Under the pieces are notes generated by a model. The model saw only the letters and a program-made list of their open reading frames with translations, ran no database searches and had not been told where the DNA came from. A stretch of DNA of 64,000 nucleotides from Erysipelothrix sp. HDW6A. GTDB lineage: Bacteria; Bacillota_I; Bacilli_A; Erysipelotrichales; Erysipelotrichaceae. The position numbers and the translations under genes were made by a program. This document shows positions 16,269 through 25,855 of this stretch, piece after piece. Where the stretch lies: NCBI RefSeq assembly GCF_011400295.1, contig NZ_CP049859.1, positions 1,860,001-1,924,000 of the forward strand. The letters run 5' to 3'. Every line of letters begins with the position of its first letter. The stretch's first letter is position 1.

Positions 16269-19200
16269 CTATCTTTCTTTTGATGACCTTCTTTTATTTA
16301 TAACTAGTAACACTAACCCAAGCATCAATGATGCGATTGATGAATGCATAGTACCATTTGAAACTCCAGTATCTGGCAATTCTTCATCATCTTGTATACC
16401 GTCATTTGGATCTTCGGGTTGAGGACTTACTGGTTTTGGATTGTCTTCTTGTTTTTCGTTAACGACAATCACTTTCTCCGGAATATATACTCCATTGTAT
16501 TCTGAAGCAATTATCACCTGGTACTCCATATCACTTGCAACATATCCTTCTGGAGCCATAGTCTCAATTAAGGTATATTCTCCTGGTTGAAGCTGTGAAA
16601 AGTATGTCAACCCATTGCTTGTTGTCTGTTCAGCAAGTGTGATTCCTTGAGAGTTACGTAATTCAAAAACCGCTTCACCAATTCGGTTGCCATCAGTATC
16701 TACTTTTTCAACCATAACACCACCTTGATAGTTAATGAAATCATCAAGCTGAATAAGTGGTGTTTCTTCACTAGAACTTACTGGAACAGTAAAATCAATT
16801 GTCATTGAATTAAGAATGTAGCCCTCAGCTGCAAGCTTCTCTTTGATACTGTACTTTCCAGGTGCTAATGAAGTAATCTGAACTAATCCATTTTCATCAG
16901 ATATTGCTTCTGCAATCACTTCATCTTGTCCTTCTTGATAGAGTTCAAAAATCGCACCTGACAATGGTTTTCCATCAATAGCTCGTTTGATAAACGATAC
17001 TGTTGCTTTAGTATTAATGAAATCATCAAGCACAATATGTGTATAGTCTGAATCTGTACCCTCTGGAATCACAAACTCGATCTTATTTGAATTTATTAGA
17101 TAGCCTTCGTTTGCTTTTGTTTCTTTGAAGTAGTAGGTCCCTGGTGCTAGTTGACTAACTTTAACGAGTCCTACTGTGTCAGAGCTTACAGACAAGAGTG
17201 GTGTTTCTTGTCCTAAAAGATACAAGTCAAACTCAACTCCCAATAATCCTTCCCCAGTCTCTGATTTCTTCGTAAATTCAACCATTCCTCTATGATTCAC
17301 GAAACTACCAAGATCAAGATAAACGTCATCTTGATCGCTCTCTTCAGGAATGACGAACTCTATCTTATTTGTATTTAAAATGTACTCAGGCAATGCTTTT
17401 GTTTCTTTAAAATAATACTTCCCTGGTCCAAGTTTATCTGCTTTAACAACTCCGTCTTCATCAGAGATGTAATTAGCTATCGCTTCAAGCTTACCCTCAC
17501 GATAAAGCTCAAATTCGACTCCTGGCAAGACGATACCTTCATCATTAAGCTTTGTAAATTCTACTGTTCCCGTGTAATTAATAAAATCATCGAGTTCAAC
17601 CACTAGCTTTTCGTTAGCTGAAGTCTCAGGAATAATGAACTCTATTAGTTTTGAATTAATGATATATCCTGATTTTGCTTTAGTTTCTTTAAAATAGTAA
17701 TTACCGGGTGCTAGATTGTCTACACTAACACGACCATCACTATCCGACTGCACCACAGCAATAACTTTATCGTCATCTGCATTAACAAGCTCGAACTCAA
17801 CATCAGATAATACCTCACCATCCTCACCAAGTTTCATAAATTCTACTGTGCCTGTATAATTTATGAAATCTATTAGTGTAACTTTAGTGTTATCTTCTTC
17901 TGCTGTTTCTTCAATAATAAAATCAATTGGATTTGAATTAAGAATGTAAGCATCAAGAGTTTCTTTCTCCTTGAAATAGTATGATCCCGGTGCTAAATTT
18001 TTTGCGCTTACGATACCCATTTCATTAGAGACATGTTCACTGAGGGCTGTTTTATTACCTTCTTCGAATAACTCAAACACTACTCCGGATAAGGCATAAC
18101 CCTTCTCGTTAATTTTCTTAAATTCAACGATTCCACGATAATTAATATAATCATCAAGAGACACAATGACGCGCTCATGATTTGCTTTTTGAGGAATCGT
18201 AAAATCAATTTGTTTTGTATTTAGGATATACCCTTCTTTTGATTTAACTTCTTTAAAGTAATAGCTTCCTGGAGCAAGTTGATTTACGCGAACCATTCCT
18301 TGTTCATCAGATATAGCTTTCTCAATAGGAGTTTCATTACCTGATTGATACAACTCAAATTCAACATCAGACAATACTTCTCCAGTTTCAGCAACTTTCT
18401 TAAATTCAACTGAACCTTTGTAGTTTACAGCCTTCACTTCAACAACTGATGGCTCCCCTTTTGATTCACTACTAATTTCAAAATGATACGGTGATTCATT
18501 CACAATATACCCATCTACCGTTTCCTTCTCAACAAAATAGTATTCCCCTGGTGATAGTTGATTTTCTATTAATACTTCACCATTATTATCTGATACTAAA
18601 TTTTCTAGAACCACATTGTCATTAACATCATAAAGATTAAAAGTAACTCCCGGTAAGACATCTCCTGTTTCACCAGTCTTTTTCAATCTTACACTTCCCT
18701 TATAATTCGTGTAACTAACAGTAACATCTTCTGCTTGTCCAATAGAATTTTCTGTGATTTCAAACTCTAAGCTTTCAAGGTTACGTACATACCCTTGTGG
18801 TGCCACAAGTTCTGTTAATCGATACACTCCCGACTTTAAGCCGCTTAGTACAAGTTGTCCGTCGTGTAATGAAATGCTTTGATGAATCAGGTCATAAGCT
18901 TCACCATTCTTCTTTTCAAGCTTAAATTCTGCACCATCAAGCAATTCACCCTTCACGTTTTGCTTGGTAATTGTTAGTGTATTCATTCTATTTTTTAACA
19001 CAACAATATGATTAGGATCTGATGTTTCATCATTAATGGTAATTACTTTACCGTTAAATAACTCCTCATCGATAACATAACCTTCTAATGCTTTAGTTTC
19101 TTTTATTGTAAAATTTCCATACACCATTCCAACAAAGCTAATCTTTCCTTCAGCATCTGTTAAACGTGTCGCTACTTTACGATTTAATGGATTGTAAAGT

Positions 19201-21938
19201 TCAAACTCTACACCTTTAAGTGGATTCCCGTGTTCATCTGTTTTCTGAATCGTTAAAGATCCTTTAACACCAACTGCACCTCCACCTGCTTGGTTTACAT
19301 CAATAACAATTGATGTAGTTCCTCCACCATCTTCATAGCTCAACTCTTTACCCTTTAAGCTAACACGGTTAGAGATCGTTTTATTGTCAGGAGTAGTACT
19401 AATTTGTGAGTCATACTCTAAAACATATGTTCTATCAATAGTATTTAAGAACTTTAGAACAAACACCTGTTTACCTTCTGCATCGGTATTAAATAACACT
19501 ACATACTCTTTATCAACTTCTAGTGGATTACTATAGTCGATAGTATAAGTACCATTTTCATGAACGGTCACTGGATAGAGTTTAAATGTATTCTCCAACA
19601 AGATTTGGTTGGTAGAAGGATGATCGTGTAACTCTGCATCCTTGATTGTCGATTGCGATTCATTAATTGCAATTGACCAGTGAATAAGAGAGCCATTTTG
19701 CTTACCTGTCTTGCTTACATATTTCTCTCCATTAGTAACTGTTACTGATGCATCCAAGTTTCTTACATAATCACCATTTGTAAAAACAGCTCTATTTTGG
19801 TAATTCGCCTTAATTGCCTCACTTCGAACTGAAGTCTTAAATTCAATAGAATACTTTAGTTCATTCTTATTTGGTAGTGTAATTGTTAAAGTATTGTTAT
19901 TGACTGGATCAGGATATTCAATATCAAAGAAACTCAAGTCTTCTGTAGTACTGTTTGGTACTAAGTTTCCGTTTGTATCGACAGTATATGTTTTTAATAT
20001 GAGAGAACCATCGATATATTTCTGTCCAGCTTGAATTACATCAACTATCTTGGCATTCTTGAGCTCTTCAGAGTTATAGTTTACATCAACTTTCCATGTA
20101 ATTTCTTTAGTTATCGCATTATAGCTACCTGATTTCTGACCGTTTTTAACTGTTTGTGAATTAACTCTTCGATCAGCTTGGCTCGTATGTTTATGCGTAA
20201 TATTATCTTTATCTGTCCAATCAAGACTTACGTGATTTCTAAAAGTTGATCCATCACCACCAACTAAATGATTCACATCATAGTTTGTTTTAAAACTAAT
20301 TTTTAATTGGCTAGATGTAGTTTCGTATTCACCTTTAAATATTAGCTGGAAGCCTTCCTCTACGTCATTCTCATAACGTTTAACGAGATCATAGTTCACA
20401 GGATCTACCAGTTGTTTCTTTGTTACATCATAAACTTCAAATGAAGCATCTACAAGACCCAGTCCTTTGTATAAGTAAGTATCTGTTAATGTATAATTTC
20501 GTATCTCATAGCGATTAATATTTACATCGATTTTCCAATCAATTAACTTGTTTTGATAGTCAATCGCTGGTGTTGTCTTATGTATCATTTGTGGCTTGGC
20601 AGTTCCTACGCTACCACTTGATGTACTTCCAGTAGTGATACTGTTTGAGTATTCCTTATTTTCAACAATAAGTTTTCCATCTTTGATTTTAGTTTTGTAC
20701 GTTAATTTAAGTGCTTTGGATACAGGCTCTTCAAACTGAATATTCAGTTTATTCTTTGGATCATTTGAAAGAGTATACTTGTAATTTACAGGTTTACCGT
20801 TACTATCAGTGACTACAAAAGAACCTGCTACATATTCTAAATCTCCATCAAATATGTCTTCGAGCAGTGGATTTTGAATCGTCTTCTCACCATAGTTATA
20901 ATTCACAGTCCATGTGAAGGATTGATCTGCAGCAATATATGTTGGCTTCTGCTTAGTAAGTAGTTTTCCATAACTTGCAATGACAGTTGAATCTGTAACA
21001 ATAACGTCATTCTCTTTCGAACTCATTGTTGCATGGTTCTTAAACGTTACATCGCCACCAGCATTAGGCTTTACAGCCTCATCGATCTTCGTAATATATC
21101 GTATTGCATACGGTTGATTGATAGCATTGTTAAAGCTCACTGAAGACCCTTCGACTTTGTAAAGTGCTGTCGAGACTTTTTCCCCGTACGAGTGAAAACT
21201 CCCATCATGATTTAAATTAACTGGGTATACTTCTACCCCTTCAAGAGTTAAGCCATGTGGAAGAGTATCTTGAACTACAACATTAGACAGTGTTTCATAT
21301 GCTTTGTTTATCTTTACTTCCCACGTAATCTTACTCGGATTTAGCTCTTTATCAAGCTTTCCGTTCTTCTCAATTGAAGTATCCTTTGAAATAGGTGTAA
21401 CGTTGAACTTGAACTCATTGTCCTTACTAATAGGAAGTTCAATTACCTTTTCTCCAGGTCCTCCAATTATTTTCTCATTAAACTTAGCATCAAACTGAAT
21501 GTATCCCTTAACATTCGAACTTTGACTGACTGCTTCGTTAAATGTAAAAGTAACGGCGCCAGATGTATCTATTTTAAATGTCCCATAATCACCTAAACTT
21601 CCGGACATTTCAGTATGTATTTTAAAGACTTCAGGTAGTTTAAATGAATAGTAATCTCCATCTTGAATTAAGAGTGAATCTTCATTCAATAATGACCAAT
21701 CGAATCTCACAACTACTTTTGAGTTGATAGACGGATTTTCAACTATATTTCCTTCTGTATCTCTAAATACAATGTTGCTGTTCTCCAGAATGTTTAACTC
21801 TGGTTTCCCAACACGTGTACCAATATCTATTGGCCCATTTGCTAATAAAGTATTGTTTTTCGGTTCTGCAAGTACGTTAGTAATGCACAACAAAAAAGAC
21901 AACGTCATTATTGCAACGGCCTTAAATTTATTTCTCAC
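16269..21938 (-). CDS. giant LPxTG adhesin: collagen-binding-type modules plus ten Cna_B domains
   Basis: A ~1889-residue cell-wall-anchored surface protein. GTG at 21938 is preferred: it has a GGGGG eight bases upstream and gives a proper signal peptide (RNKFK charged start, AIMTLSFLLCITNVLA). Upstream extension to another GTG lacks a ribosome binding site. The N-terminal half repeats collagen-binding-type modules (ITWEVKIN, FTWTVNYN, IDWKIDVN, ITWKVDVN, IHWSIAIN openings). Ten SpaA/Cna_B domains follow, each with a lysine near its start, a YFKE-type glutamate and a terminal INY asparagine, the residues of intramolecular isopeptide bonds. The C-terminus is LPDTG, hydrophobic helix, KRRSSKER. 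It resembles Erysipelothrix RspA-like adhesins; that name is a guess. Confidence 0.92.
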   Translation of the reverse strand: MRNKFKAVAIMTLSFLLCITNVLAEPKNNTLLANGPIDIGTRVGKPELNILENSNIVFRDTEGNIVENPSINSKVVVRFDWSLLNEDSLLIQDGDYYSFKLPEVFKIHTEMSGSLGDYGTFKIDTSGAVTFTFNEAVSQSSNVKGYIQFDAKFNEKIIGGPGEKVIELPISKDNEFKFNVTPISKDTSIEKNGKLDKELNPSKITWEVKINKAYETLSNVVVQDTLPHGLTLEGVEVYPVNLNHDGSFHSYGEKVSTALYKVEGSSVSFNNAINQPYAIRYITKIDEAVKPNAGGDVTFKNHATMSSKENDVIVTDSTVIASYGKLLTKQKPTYIAADQSFTWTVNYNYGEKTIQNPLLEDIFDGDLEYVAGSFVVTDSNGKPVNYKYTLSNDPKNKLNIQFEEPVSKALKLTYKTKIKDGKLIVENKEYSNSITTGSTSSGSVGTAKPQMIHKTTPAIDYQNKLIDWKIDVNINRYEIRNYTLTDTYLYKGLGLVDASFEVYDVTKKQLVDPVNYDLVKRYENDVEEGFQLIFKGEYETTSSQLKISFKTNYDVNHLVGGDGSTFRNHVSLDWTDKDNITHKHTSQADRRVNSQTVKNGQKSGSYNAITKEITWKVDVNYNSEELKNAKIVDVIQAGQKYIDGSLILKTYTVDTNGNLVPNSTTEDLSFFDIEYPDPVNNNTLTITLPNKNELKYSIEFKTSVRSEAIKANYQNRAVFTNGDYVRNLDASVTVTNGEKYVSKTGKQNGSLIHWSIAINESQSTIKDAELHDHPSTNQILLENTFKLYPVTVHENGTYTIDYSNPLEVDKEYVVLFNTDAEGKQVFVLKFLNTIDRTYVLEYDSQISTTPDNKTISNRVSLKGKELSYEDGGGTTSIVIDVNQAGGGAVGVKGSLTIQKTDEHGNPLKGVEFELYNPLNRKVATRLTDAEGKISFVGMVYGNFTIKETKALEGYVIDEELFNGKVITINDETSDPNHIVVLKNRMNTLTITKQNVKGELLDGAEFKLEKKNGEAYDLIHQSISLHDGQLVLSGLKSGVYRLTELVAPQGYVRNLESLEFEITENSIGQAEDVTVSYTNYKGSVRLKKTGETGDVLPGVTFNLYDVNDNVVLENLVSDNNGEVLIENQLSPGEYYFVEKETVDGYIVNESPYHFEISSESKGEPSVVEVKAVNYKGSVEFKKVAETGEVLSDVEFELYQSGNETPIEKAISDEQGMVRVNQLAPGSYYFKEVKSKEGYILNTKQIDFTIPQKANHERVIVSLDDYINYRGIVEFKKINEKGYALSGVVFELFEEGNKTALSEHVSNEMGIVSAKNLAPGSYYFKEKETLDAYILNSNPIDFIIEETAEEDNTKVTLIDFINYTGTVEFMKLGEDGEVLSDVEFELVNADDDKVIAVVQSDSDGRVSVDNLAPGNYYFKETKAKSGYIINSKLIEFIIPETSANEKLVVELDDFINYTGTVEFTKLNDEGIVLPGVEFELYREGKLEAIANYISDEDGVVKADKLGPGKYYFKETKALPEYILNTNKIEFVIPEESDQDDVYLDLGSFVNHRGMVEFTKKSETGEGLLGVEFDLYLLGQETPLLSVSSDTVGLVKVSQLAPGTYYFKETKANEGYLINSNKIEFVIPEGTDSDYTHIVLDDFINTKATVSFIKRAIDGKPLSGAIFELYQEGQDEVIAEAISDENGLVQITSLAPGKYSIKEKLAAEGYILNSMTIDFTVPVSSSEETPLIQLDDFINYQGGVMVEKVDTDGNRIGEAVFELRNSQGITLAEQTTSNGLTYFSQLQPGEYTLIETMAPEGYVASDMEYQVIIASEYNGVYIPEKVIVVNEKQEDNPKPVSPQPEDPNDGIQDDEELPDTGVSNGTMHSSIASLMLGLVLLVINKRRSSKER
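16455..19262 (-). repeat. ten tandem Cna_B/SpaA domain repeats inside the adhesin gene
   Basis: Ten tandem modules of about 85-95 codons each, beginning at GSLTIQK (near 19262) and ending at VVNEK (near 16455). The middle modules are the most alike, sharing TVEFxKLxExGxVLxxVEFEL, LAPGxYYFKETKA and DDFINY, which points to recent internal duplication and possible copy-number variation. Confidence 0.85.
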
Positions 21939-22420
21939 CTCAAAAACCCCCGATTTTCTATATGGCGAAAAGCTCACTTCAGTATGTATTTTATATAGTA
22001 TCCACTGTCTAAAGCATAATACTCCTTTAAACGAGCTAATCCCACATAATCACTAATATATCATTAATCAATACCGTTTGGTACAAATATGTAATGAATA
22101 AGACAAAATTACTAACATATTTAACTCCACAAGTCTAAATTTGGGAGCTAGACTAATATAATATCCTAGACACGAAACGACCTACTAATAGAGTAATATA
22201 ATAAAAAAGCACTTCCGATATTATTAAAAATCTACCTTGAAGTGCAAATTGTATTAAAACTATATCAAATGCTATTTTTCCTTTGATTTTTCCTCAACAC
22301 AAGCTAGTCTTGTAAATTAACTTGGAACAATAATAGAACTACACATGCATACGATCTAAAATTTTCAATTCCAATCTGAGAAATAGCTATACCGCTATAC
22401 AATAATTAATATTCAACGCA
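21939..22420. other. gene-free gap upstream of the giant adhesin
   Basis: About 480 bases without a convincing gene. On the minus strand an AAAGGAG stands before a two-codon open frame (ATG CTT TAG), probably chance. A hairpin at 22203-22245 may terminate the small secreted protein gene. The adhesin promoter was not identified with confidence. Confidence 0.4.
22203..22245 (-). terminator. possible terminator downstream of the 116-aa secreted protein
   Basis: Minus strand GCACTTC / GAAGTGC arms with a long AT-rich loop and then TTTTTT. The loop is longer than usual and the distance from the gene is about 180 bases, so this is weak. Confidence 0.4.
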
Positions 22421-22771
22421 TTAGTTTTCGTAAATGATTTTTGAGTCATCCTTGTCAGCAATTTTAATAGTTGATAGTTCTCTGAAGTCTTCGTAAATTA
22501 TTATGTCTTGCGGATAATTGTCACCAAAGAATATAGAATCATAGAAATATAGAGTCAGAATTCCTTCTTTATAGTCATGTTCATAACGAGTAAACTTTTT
22601 GGAACTATTCATGGATCCACTAATTTCAATACTTACACTCTTATTACTTACTTCATTTACTTTACATGAAATAGAATTTGGGTTTATTATCTCTCCCTTA
22701 CTAAGGGTAATGCCAGCGAAAATCACAAATATTGCAGCTAACACAACTATTCCACTTATCTTTTTTTTCAT
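22421..22771 (-). CDS. small membrane-anchored or secreted protein, unknown
   Basis: A 116-residue protein with an N-terminal signal or anchor helix (MKKKISGIVVLAAIFVIFAGITL) and an extracytoplasmic beta-rich domain (EISGSMNSSKKFTRYEHDYKEG, LTLYFYDSIF). It contains a single cysteine in the mature part. The family is not recognised. The GGATGATT ribosome binding site is rather distant from the ATG (about 13 bases). It stands alone between the giant adhesin and another small secreted protein gene of opposite orientation. Confidence 0.6.
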   Translation of the reverse strand: MKKKISGIVVLAAIFVIFAGITLSKGEIINPNSISCKVNEVSNKSVSIEISGSMNSSKKFTRYEHDYKEGILTLYFYDSIFFGDNYPQDIIIYEDFRELSTIKIADKDDSKIIYEN

Positions 22772-23203
22772 CGTGACAAATCATCCTTTCTATTTTATCT
22801 TTGTAAGTAAACTGAAGACGTTATTTTTTTCAAAAAATAATTACTCTAAAATTTGGCACCAGACTATTTAATGAATTGAGTTTAAGTTGTAGACAGCTTC
22901 AAAATTACATCATTTTCTTAAAAAAAGAGAATTAAGAGTTTTGTGAAATAGATAACTTGTTACATATATCATATCAGATCCCCTATATTGGACAATCCAT
23001 TTTTTAAAAAAATATAACATTAGTTGGAATCTCAATTGGATATGATTTGGATGAGAACTCTTTCATACTACCAAGATTACGAACTCCACACATCTACATT
23101 AACATACACTTGACATAACAATTATATCTATATATATTGAAACTAGAGATATGTATGCGCTTACTGCTTCAACATTACGAATAAATATTACAGGAGAACA
23201 ATT
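22772..23203. other. gene-free AT-rich gap between two small secreted protein genes
   Basis: About 430 bases with no gene. The only clear signal is a promoter for the rightward gene: TTGACA (23110-23115), 17 bases, TATATT (23133-23138). Confidence 0.55.
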
Positions 23204-23524
23204 ATGAAAAAATATAAAATCGAACACATCGTCATTGTAGCTTTACTATTTATCCTCTGTGTTGTTGTTTATAAAGATTACAAAGAGGACGAAAGTGCGA
23301 ATAATTGGCCAGTATTCATAACTACTTCTGAAAAAATTCAGGTAAAACAAGGTAGTTTACCTTCGTTCGAGGAAATTATTAATTTCACGCAACCAATTAA
23401 TGTTGATAAAGTTGTTTTAGGAAGTATTGACACAAGTGAACTAGGAGATTATAGAGGGGAAATTTATATGACTAAAGGAGATAGCACAGTTGTTGCGACA
23501 TTTGACTATATTGTAATATCTTAA
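23204..23524 (+). CDS. small secreted or anchored protein with Ig-like (DUF5011-type) sequence
   Basis: A 106-residue protein with an N-terminal hydrophobic helix (IEHIVIVALLFILCVVVY) followed by one short domain. The segment KIQVKQGSLPSF...LGSIDTSELGDYRGEIY has the layout of bacterial Ig-like repeats of the DUF5011/cadherin-like kind, which usually end in VDTS..GxY. Function unknown; cell-surface location is inferred. ATG follows AGGAGAACAATT and a good promoter lies 65-95 bases upstream. Confidence 0.6.
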   Translation: MKKYKIEHIVIVALLFILCVVVYKDYKEDESANNWPVFITTSEKIQVKQGSLPSFEEIINFTQPINVDKVVLGSIDTSELGDYRGEIYMTKGDSTVVATFDYIVIS

Positions 23525-23702
23525 TTCAGTGTATAAGGATCAAAAACATACTTTCAGTTCTTATTAGTTTTGACTTATCGAAGTACTGAAATACCTTACA
23601 CTCAAAATTAGAATGCTCCATTTTGGTGCATTCTTTAATTGTTAAAGCTCTTACTCGATTAAGGTGAACACCTAATTCTATTCGTAATATCGCTTTCCAA
23701 AT

Positions 23703-23733
23703 AAAAAACCCTCTGAGTTTTTCTCAAAGGGTT
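23703..23733 (-). terminator. terminator of tRNA-Gln
   Basis: Minus strand AACCCTTTGAG / CTCAGAGGGTT stem with a five-A loop followed by TTTT, directly after the tRNA. Confidence 0.85.
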
Positions 23734-23748
23734 CGTTTAATTTAGAAT

Positions 23749-23823
23749 TGGCTGGGCCACCTGGGATCGAACCAGGGAATGTCAGAGTCAAAGTCTGATG
23801 CCTTACCGCTTGGCTATGGCCCA
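23749..23823 (-). tRNA. tRNA-Gln (anticodon TTG)
   Basis: The minus strand begins TGGGCCATAGCCAAGCGG. It has anticodon stem CAGAC / TCTG around TTTGA with anticodon TTG, the T-loop GGTTCGATCC, and acceptor GGCCCA followed by an encoded GCCA end. All arms pair. Confidence 0.96.
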
Positions 23824-23842
23824 ATTTTTCAATTGCTTAATC

Positions 23843-23870
23843 ATTATAACACAACACTATAACAATGCAA
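23843..23870 (-). promoter_or_regulatory. promoter of tRNA-Gln
   Basis: Minus strand TTGCAT (23865-23870), 16 bases, TATAAT (23843-23848). Confidence 0.7.
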
Positions 23871-24017
23871 GATATTCTAGACATTTTTTTCATTTTTACC
23901 CCATTCCGTATCACCTATCCTTATATATAGGAGAATTAGTATACCCATCATTGTTTGGTGCTATATTTAATCACATGATTTTGATATAATATGTACGTTA
24001 TTGGAAGAGGTATAAAA

Positions 24018-25766
24018 ATGTCACTAAAAATAGAATTGGAAAAGATGGTAAAAGATGCATTTAAAGCATGTGGATACGAAGGAAATGTAGGTAATGTTAC
24101 AGAGTCAAAAAGACCAGACCTATGTCAATTTCAGTCCAATGATTCTTTTGTAGTTGCAAAACAAGAGAAGAAAAATCCTAAAGAAATCGGTGAAGCAGTT
24201 GCTGCCGAACTCGATAAGGATTCAAGGGTAAAAGAAGCTGTATTTGCTGCACCTGGATTTATTAATATTACAATGAATGATGAATACTTAATTGATTCAC
24301 TTTATAAGATGGTTAACGATGAAAACTTTGGAATTAAGCAAATTGGTTCTGGAGAAACATTGGTATTAGATTACGGTGGACCAAACGTCGCTAAGCCACT
24401 ACATGTTGGACACCTTCGTACTGCTGTTATTGGTGAAGCAGTTAAACGTATAGGTCGTGCTTCTGGATACAATGTCATTGGTGATATTCACCTTGGTGAC
24501 TGGGGTCTTCCTATTGGTTTAGTAATTTACGAATTAAAATTACGCAATCCTGAGTGGGCTTGTTTCCAAGAAGGCTTTGATGCAGATACTGATGAGACAA
24601 TTACAGTAACTCCTGAGCTTCTTTACGAAGTATACCCTACTGCAAGTGCTAAGAGTAAAGAAGATGAAGATTATCTTGCTGCAGCTCGTGAGATTACTGC
24701 AAAACTTCAATCAGGACACAAAGGTTATTATGTACTTTGGGAAGTAATCCTCGAAGTATCAAAAGCTGATGTTAAGAAGGACTACGACAAGCTCGATGTT
24801 GAGTTTGATTATTGGTATGGAGAAAGCGATGCTGTTCCATATATTCCTGAACTCATGAAAACATTAAACGACAAAGGCTTAATTCGTGATAGCGATGGCG
24901 CTAAAGTTGTTGATGTATTAGAAGAAACTGATAAATCACCAATGCCACCTGTTATTGTTGAGAAATCTGATGGATCAAGTATTTACGCTACTACAGATCT
25001 TGCAACAATCATACAGAGACAAAAAGACTTCAATCCTGATAAGATCTGGTATGTCGTTGATAAACGTCAAGGATTACACTTTGAGCAAGTTTTCCGCGTT
25101 GCTAGAAAAGCAAATTTAGTTGGAGAAAACACAGAGTTTGAATTCCTAGGCTTTGGAACAATGAATGGACCTGATGGAAAACCATTCAAAACTCGTGATG
25201 GTGGTGTTATGAGTCTATCTTCATTATTAAACACCGTTCAAACTACAGCTAAATCAAAACTACTAGAGAACAATCCAAACGCAACAGATGAAGATGCTCT
25301 TCGTATTGGTGTTGCAGCTCTCAAATTTGGAGACTTAATTAACCACCCTTCATCAGACTATGCATTTGATGTTGATAAGTTTTTAGCATTTGAAGGAAAA
25401 ACAGGAAGTTATATTCTATATAATAATGTACGTATCTTAGGTATCTTAGAAAGATTACAACAAGATCCTGAAATGATTGCTCCTCAAAAAACTATTGCTA
25501 GTGAAAACGAAAGAAACTTAATTCTTCTACTCTTAAGAAACCCTGAGCAATTCCAAATGGCAATGACGGAACACTCTCCAAGTTATGTAACTGAAAACAC
25601 TTATAATATTGCAGCTGCATTCGCAAAATTCTATGCTGAGCACAATATTGTAAAAGAAGAAAATGTTGAACAACAAAATTCATGGTTAAACTTACTCAAA
25701 GTTACACATAAAACCTTGGAATTTAACCTTGATAAATTAGGTATCAAGACCGTAAAAGCAATGTAA
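24018..25766 (+). CDS. argS: arginyl-tRNA synthetase
   Basis: A 582-residue class I synthetase charging tRNA-Arg. The N-terminal Add-1 domain occupies about residues 1-100. The HIGH-type motif is in KPLHVGHLRTAV, and the KMSK position reads PFKTRDGG, as is normal in many ArgRS. The anticodon-binding DALR domain closes the protein, ending NLDKLGIKTVKAM. The ATG at 24018 is chosen because GGAAGAGG lies upstream; a longer frame from 23991 starts too close to the extended -10 box TGATATAAT. Monocistronic with its own terminator. Confidence 0.96.
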   Translation: MSLKIELEKMVKDAFKACGYEGNVGNVTESKRPDLCQFQSNDSFVVAKQEKKNPKEIGEAVAAELDKDSRVKEAVFAAPGFINITMNDEYLIDSLYKMVNDENFGIKQIGSGETLVLDYGGPNVAKPLHVGHLRTAVIGEAVKRIGRASGYNVIGDIHLGDWGLPIGLVIYELKLRNPEWACFQEGFDADTDETITVTPELLYEVYPTASAKSKEDEDYLAAAREITAKLQSGHKGYYVLWEVILEVSKADVKKDYDKLDVEFDYWYGESDAVPYIPELMKTLNDKGLIRDSDGAKVVDVLEETDKSPMPPVIVEKSDGSSIYATTDLATIIQRQKDFNPDKIWYVVDKRQGLHFEQVFRVARKANLVGENTEFEFLGFGTMNGPDGKPFKTRDGGVMSLSSLLNTVQTTAKSKLLENNPNATDEDALRIGVAALKFGDLINHPSSDYAFDVDKFLAFEGKTGSYILYNNVRILGILERLQQDPEMIAPQKTIASENERNLILLLLRNPEQFQMAMTEHSPSYVTENTYNIAAAFAKFYAEHNIVKEENVEQQNSWLNLLKVTHKTLEFNLDKLGIKTVKAM

Positions 25767-25775
25767 ATACACTTA

Positions 25776-25799
25776 ACCACTCATTCCGAGTGGTTTTTC
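25776..25799 (+). terminator. argS terminator
   Basis: ACCACTC / GAGTGGT stem followed by TTTTT. Confidence 0.85.
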
Positions 25800-25855
25800 T
25801 AACTTTTCTAGAAACATCGTGATATAATAGTCAAAGTATAGGAGGAATTGATTTT

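Noticed and set aside
16455-19262. Regularly spaced repeats resembling a CRISPR array at a glance
   Set aside because: The repeats are ~270-bp protein-coding Cna_B modules in frame, not short direct repeats with unique spacers.
23798-23989. A plus-strand 63-codon frame crossing tRNA-Gln
   Set aside because: It begins inside the tRNA, lacks a ribosome binding site and has no protein-like pattern.
25141-25215. Missing KMSK motif in ArgRS as a sign of inactivation
   Set aside because: Many arginyl-tRNA synthetases naturally lack canonical KMSK; the rest of the protein is full length and conserved.
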